Assembly (NCBI GenBank): GCA_002385675.1
Contig: DGDY01000232.1
Location: 1-10,361, forward strand
Direction of reading: 5' to 3'
DNA from: Anaerolineales bacterium UBA3940
GTDB lineage: Bacteria > Chloroflexota > Anaerolineae > Aggregatilineales > UBA3940
DNA length: 10,361 bases
This document shows positions 6,717 through 10,361 of this stretch, piece by piece. Below the pieces are notes generated by a model, which was not told the DNA's origin, made no database searches, and saw only the letters and a program-made list of their open reading frames with translations. A program made the position numbers and the translations under genes. Position 1 is the stretch's first letter. Each line of letters opens with the position of its first letter.

Positions 6717-7883
6717 ATGCTTGAAAAGGCCCGCGCCCTGCAGGAACAGCTCACTGCCTGGCGTCGTGACTTCCACCAGCACCCGGAACTCGGGTTTCAG
6801 GAGGTGCGTACGGCGGGCATCGTCGCCGCCGAACTGAGCAAGCTCGGCCTGCCCGTCCAGACGAACGTGGGCAAGACCGGCGTCGTCGCCACGCTTGGCG
6901 AAGGCTCTCCCGTTGTCGGCATCCGCGCCGACATGGACGCCCTGCCAATTCAGGAAGCCAACGACGTGAGCTACGCCTCGCAGACGCCGAACGTCATGCA
7001 CGCCTGCGGGCACGACGCCCATACCGCCATCCTGCTCGGCGTCGCCCACCTGCTCGCCGGGCTGGACGACCGCCCGCCGGGGCAGATCCGCTTCCTCTTC
7101 CAGCCCTGCGAGGAGATGCAGGACGAGGAGGGCAAGTCCGGCGCGATGCGCATGATCGAGGAAGGCGCGCTTGAGGGCGTGGACGCGGTGATCGCGCTGC
7201 ACGTCGCCAGCGACTACGAGCCGGGCGTGGTCTACGTGAAGGACGGCTACAGCATGGCCGCCGTGGACGAGTTCTACGCGACGATCAAGGGCGAGGGCTG
7301 CCACGGGGCGTACCCCCAGCGCGGCGTCGACCCGATCTACATCCTTGCTCAGGTGCTCAACGCCGTGCACGGCATTCGCTCCCGCCGCATCGACCCGATA
7401 CGCCCTGCCGTGATCTCGATTGGCTCGGTCCATGCCGGGCACACAACCAACGTCATCCCCGCCGAGGTGCAGCTTCAGGGCACGATCCGCAGCTACGACG
7501 AGGAGACGCGCCGCAAGCTGTGGGAGGAGCTTGAGTGCGCCTTCGGGGTGGCGCGGGCACTGGGCGGCGATTACACGCTCAACATCGTCGAGGGCTACCC
7601 GGCGCTGTACAACTCGGCAGAGGTGGCCGCCGTTATCCGTGAGGTGGCGACCGATCTGCTCGGCGCGGACGCGCTCGGCAAGGCGGAGGCGGTGATGGGC
7701 GCGGAGGACTTCGCTTTTATGGCGCGGCAAGCGCCCGGTGCGATGTTCCACCTGGGCGCGAAGTACGACGAGCGCTCCCGCCCGCACCACAGCCCGCAGT
7801 TCAACATCAACGAGTCGGTGATGCCCATCGGCGTAGCGCTCCTCGCCGAAACCGCCCTGCGCCTGCTACAGCGGCTAGGATAG
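6717..7883 (+). CDS. M20-family amidohydrolase / N-acyl-amino acid deacylase
   Basis: The 388-residue protein has the two-domain layout of peptidase family M20, subfamily D: metalloaminoacylases such as hippurate hydrolase, IAA-amino acid hydrolase and N-acetyl-diaminopimelate deacetylase. Visible landmarks are RRDFHQHPELGFQE, GIRADMDALPI, the metal site MHACGHDAHTA (C97, H99), the EE pair E132-E133 in QPCEEM, H162, a dimerisation-type lid domain in the middle, MGAEDFAF, and the C-terminal HHSPQFNINE (H357-H358). No signal peptide is seen, so the enzyme is probably cytoplasmic. The ATG 6717 has AGGAG at 6702-6706. It lies 70 bases after the ADP-ribosylglycohydrolase. The substrate is unknown; nothing in the sequence ties it to histidine synthesis, although releasing an amino acid from an N-acyl form would suit a biosynthesis neighbourhood. 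Confidence 0.93.
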   Translation: MLEKARALQEQLTAWRRDFHQHPELGFQEVRTAGIVAAELSKLGLPVQTNVGKTGVVATLGEGSPVVGIRADMDALPIQEANDVSYASQTPNVMHACGHDAHTAILLGVAHLLAGLDDRPPGQIRFLFQPCEEMQDEEGKSGAMRMIEEGALEGVDAVIALHVASDYEPGVVYVKDGYSMAAVDEFYATIKGEGCHGAYPQRGVDPIYILAQVLNAVHGIRSRRIDPIRPAVISIGSVHAGHTTNVIPAEVQLQGTIRSYDEETRRKLWEELECAFGVARALGGDYTLNIVEGYPALYNSAEVAAVIREVATDLLGADALGKAEAVMGAEDFAFMARQAPGAMFHLGAKYDERSRPHHSPQFNINESVMPIGVALLAETALRLLQRLG

Positions 7884-7931
7884 CGGCGTCACGGTTATTG
7901 GAATGACGCAGTTGGATGGGAGATTTTGAGT

Positions 7932-8050
7932 CCACAGATGACGCAGATGAGGGGAAAGATGATCCACCAATGACACGAATGACACTAATAATTTTCATTC
8001 GTGTTATTCGTGACATTCGTAGACTAACCTTTTAATCCGGCCATCTGTGG
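7932..8050. repeat. Interspersed hairpin repeat, copy 3 (MITE-like)
   Basis: This 119-base element fills much of the 221-base gap before hisH. It is bounded by perfect 9-base inverted termini: CCACAGATG (7932-7940) and CATCTGTGG (8042-8050). Inside, 7969-7982 (AATGACACGAATGA) pairs with 7995-8008 in a 14-bp stem with one G-T pair and a 12-base loop. Segment 7997-8023 matches copy 1 at 25 of 27 positions. The nested symmetry resembles a non-autonomous miniature element or REP/BIME-type repeat. No target-site duplication was recognised. Confidence 0.8.
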
Positions 8051-8104
8051 GCTCACCCTACCTACGCACAACGACATACGGAACTTCTATCGGGTCAACC
8101 ACGT

Positions 8105-8710
8105 ATGATCGCCATTATTGATTACGGCGCAGGCAACCTGCGAAGTGTGGCCAACGCCTTCCGGCGGCTGGGCGCAGACGTGCAGACCGTCAGCGATCCG
8201 GCGGCGCTGGCCCACGCCGAGAAGATCGTACTGCCCGGCGTCGGCGCGTTCGGCGCGGGGATGGCGCGGTTGCGTGAGGCGGGCTTCGTCGAGCCGCTGC
8301 GCGAGGCGGCCCGCGCCGGTACGCCGCTGCTCGGCATCTGCCTGGGGCTGCATTATCTCTTCGAGTCGAGCGACGAGATGGGGCGGCACGAAGGGCTTGG
8401 CCTGCTGCCGGGCCACGTGACCCGCTTCCCTTCCGGCGCGCTGAAAGTGCCGCACGTCGGCTGGAACGCCCTGCACCGCCAGCAGGAGCACCCGCTTCTG
8501 GCAGGTATCCCTGACGGTGCGTATGCTTACTTTGTACACTCTTATTATGTGCAGCCCGCCGACCCGGCAATGGCGCTCGCCACCACGGAGTACGGCATTC
8601 GCTTTGCGTCTGTCGTCGGCCAGGGCACTATTTTTGGCATCCAACCCCACCCCGAGAAGAGCCAATCGGTGGGCTTGCGAGTACTGAAGAACTTTATTGA
8701 TATGGAATAG
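8105..8710 (+). CDS. hisH: Imidazole glycerol phosphate synthase, glutaminase subunit
   Basis: HisH is a class I glutamine amidotransferase that releases ammonia from glutamine and channels it to HisF. The 201-residue length is normal. The N-terminal [14 protein letters not shown], oxyanion-strand PGVGAFG, nucleophile C79 in GICLG, and the His-Glu pair H182/E184 in QPHPEKSQ complete the catalytic triad. Two positions stand out: the residue four after Cys, normally Gln in the CLGxQ motif, is His83 (GICLGLH), and the usual QFHPE reads QPHPE. The triad is intact, so activity is expected. The ATG at 8105 lacks a clear Shine-Dalgarno sequence, and no good promoter was found in the preceding gap. 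hisA follows after 16 bases. Confidence 0.95.
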   Translation: MIAIIDYGAGNLRSVANAFRRLGADVQTVSDPAALAHAEKIVLPGVGAFGAGMARLREAGFVEPLREAARAGTPLLGICLGLHYLFESSDEMGRHEGLGLLPGHVTRFPSGALKVPHVGWNALHRQQEHPLLAGIPDGAYAYFVHSYYVQPADPAMALATTEYGIRFASVVGQGTIFGIQPHPEKSQSVGLRVLKNFIDME

Positions 8711-8726
8711 GTGGAGACAGCAACTG

Positions 8727-9482
8727 ATGATTGTATACCCGGCAATTGACATTCACGGCGGGAAGGTCGTGCGCTTGAGACAGGGCGACCCCAACCGCCG
8801 CATCACGTACAGCGACGACCCGATCGAGGTGGCGCACCGCTGGAAGGACGCAGGGGCCGAGTGGATTCACGTGGTCAACCTCGATGGGTCGTTCGACGAC
8901 GCCGACTTTAACCTTGATACCCTGCGCGAGTTGGCTCGCATCGGGCCGAAGATCCAGTTCGGCGGCGGCCTGCGCGACGTAGACGAGATCCGCGAGGTGC
9001 TCGACGCGGGCGCGTCGCGCGTGGTGCTCGGCACGCTGGTTGTCCGCCTGCCGTACATCGCGGAGGACGCTCTCAATGCCGTCGGGCCGGAGGCGATTGT
9101 CGTCGCGCTTGACGCCAAGCAGGGGCAGGTCATGATCCATGGCTGGCAGCAGCAGTCGGGCTGGTCGCCGGTAGAGCTGGGCCAGCGCTTCGCCAACATG
9201 GGCGTGAGGTACGCGCTCTACACCGACGTCACGCGGGACGGCGAGCTGCGCGGCGTGAACGTCGAGACGACGGCCCAGCTTGCCCGCGAGACCGGGCTGG
9301 ACGTCATCGCCTCCGGCGGCGTGGCGACCCTGCAGGATGTGGAGGCGCTGCGGGTGGCGGGCGAATCGCTGGAGAAAGGCTCGATCGCCGGCGTGGTGAT
9401 TGGCCGCGCGCTGTACAGCGGCGCGGTGGACCTCACCGAGGCGATCCAGGTGGCAGCAGGCCCGCAGCCCGTCGAGGAGTAA
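8727..9482 (+). CDS. hisA: ProFAR isomerase (phosphoribosylformimino-AICAR-P isomerase)
   Basis: HisA is a (beta-alpha)8 barrel that isomerises ProFAR to PRFAR by an Amadori rearrangement. At 251 residues it has the normal length. Catalytic residues sit where expected from the Thermotoga enzyme: D8 in [18 protein letters not shown]129 in ALDAKQG and T166 in YTDVTRDG. The phosphate-binding loops FGGGLRD and [11 protein letters not shown] are also present. The start is ATG 8727 with GGAG at 8713-8716; an in-frame TTG at 8697 inside hisH has no support. The spacing to hisH (16 bases) and hisF (4 bases) indicates one cotranscribed hisHAF unit. A PriA-type dual role (HisA/TrpF) cannot be excluded by reading alone. 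Confidence 0.96.
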   Translation: MIVYPAIDIHGGKVVRLRQGDPNRRITYSDDPIEVAHRWKDAGAEWIHVVNLDGSFDDADFNLDTLRELARIGPKIQFGGGLRDVDEIREVLDAGASRVVLGTLVVRLPYIAEDALNAVGPEAIVVALDAKQGQVMIHGWQQQSGWSPVELGQRFANMGVRYALYTDVTRDGELRGVNVETTAQLARETGLDVIASGGVATLQDVEALRVAGESLEKGSIAGVVIGRALYSGAVDLTEAIQVAAGPQPVEE

Positions 9483-9486
9483 GGCG

Positions 9487-10255
<769 letters not shown>

Positions 10256-10263
<8 letters not shown>

Positions 10264-10342
10264 CCGGGTGCGCTGGAACGAGCAGGGGCTTGTGCCCGCC
10301 ATCGTGCAGGACGACGCCACCGGGCAGGTGCTGATGCTGGCC
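10256..10342 (+). CDS. hisI: Phosphoribosyl-AMP cyclohydrolase, N-terminal fragment
   Basis: The first 29 codons of a HisI-type protein are present, including [15 protein letters not shown] and GQVLMLA, typical of the N-terminus of phosphoribosyl-AMP cyclohydrolase, which opens the purine ring of PR-AMP. The probable start is TTG 10256, overlapping the hisF stop by 8 bases, with GGAGGG (10242-10247) 8 bases upstream. The gene is cut by the end of the native sequence: bases 10343-10361 are adapter, so residues read past Ala29 are artificial. Whether the full gene is hisI alone or a hisIE fusion supplying the missing phosphoribosyl-ATP pyrophosphatase cannot be seen. Confidence 0.9.
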
Positions 10343-10361
10343 CTGTCTCTTATACACATCT
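10343..10361. other. Untrimmed Nextera/Tn5 mosaic-end adapter
   Basis: The last 19 bases, CTGTCTCTTATACACATCT, are identical to the Tn5 transposase mosaic end used in Nextera libraries. They terminate the contig in the middle of hisI. This is library contamination, not a genomic transposon end, and should be masked. The reverse-strand translation beginning MCIRDR is its usual signature. Confidence 0.97.

Noticed and set aside
10343-10361. Genuine Tn5/IS50-type transposon end inserted in hisI
   Set aside because: The match is exactly the 19-base engineered mosaic end and stops exactly at the window edge, which points to library adapter.

Overview
The window is high-GC (roughly two thirds G+C), densely coded, and every supported gene lies on the + strand. 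It carries most of a histidine biosynthesis cluster from an uncultured-type bacterium. Gene content, GTG/TTG starts and the style of intergenic repeats are compatible with Chloroflexota or a similar GC-rich phylum, but the sequence alone does not prove the phylum.

Layout. Bases 1-287 hold no convincing gene and are rich in hairpins, including a perfect 22-base palindrome. A near-consensus sigma70 promoter (288-316) drives a 33-codon leader ORF (324-425) with five consecutive His codons, followed by a GC-rich terminator hairpin with a T-run (451-483). This is a classic his attenuator, and its RNA contains the competing helices such a switch needs. Then come hisG (510-1523), hisD (1649-3001), hisC (2991-4112, overlapping hisD) and hisB (4156-4752). 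Next is a non-his block: a dual-specificity-type phosphatase with a candidate promoter of its own (4966-5526), an ADP-ribosylglycohydrolase (5708-6646) and an M20-family amidohydrolase (6717-7883). The his genes resume with hisH (8105-8710), hisA (8727-9482), hisF (9487-10263) and the first 29 codons of hisI (from 10256). The last 19 bases are an untrimmed Nextera/Tn5 mosaic-end adapter, so the native sequence stops at 10342.

How the genes work together. HisG starts the pathway from ATP and PRPP; HisI and a HisE not seen here process the product; HisA isomerises it; HisH/HisF form the glutamine-dependent synthase; HisB dehydrates; HisC transaminates; HisD performs the final two oxidations. 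No known type of histidinol-phosphate phosphatase and no hisE are visible; hisE may be fused to the truncated hisI. The attenuator should couple transcription of at least hisG onward to histidyl-tRNA charging.

Three members of one interspersed repeat family (modules of the type CACAGATGACACAGATG and CACGAATGACACGAAT) sit in the hisG-hisD, hisB-phosphatase and amidohydrolase-hisH gaps. The non-his trio is therefore bracketed by repeat copies. The most interesting items are the leader-peptide attenuator with a probably leaderless leader ORF, and the phosphatase embedded in a his cluster that lacks a recognisable histidinol-phosphatase.
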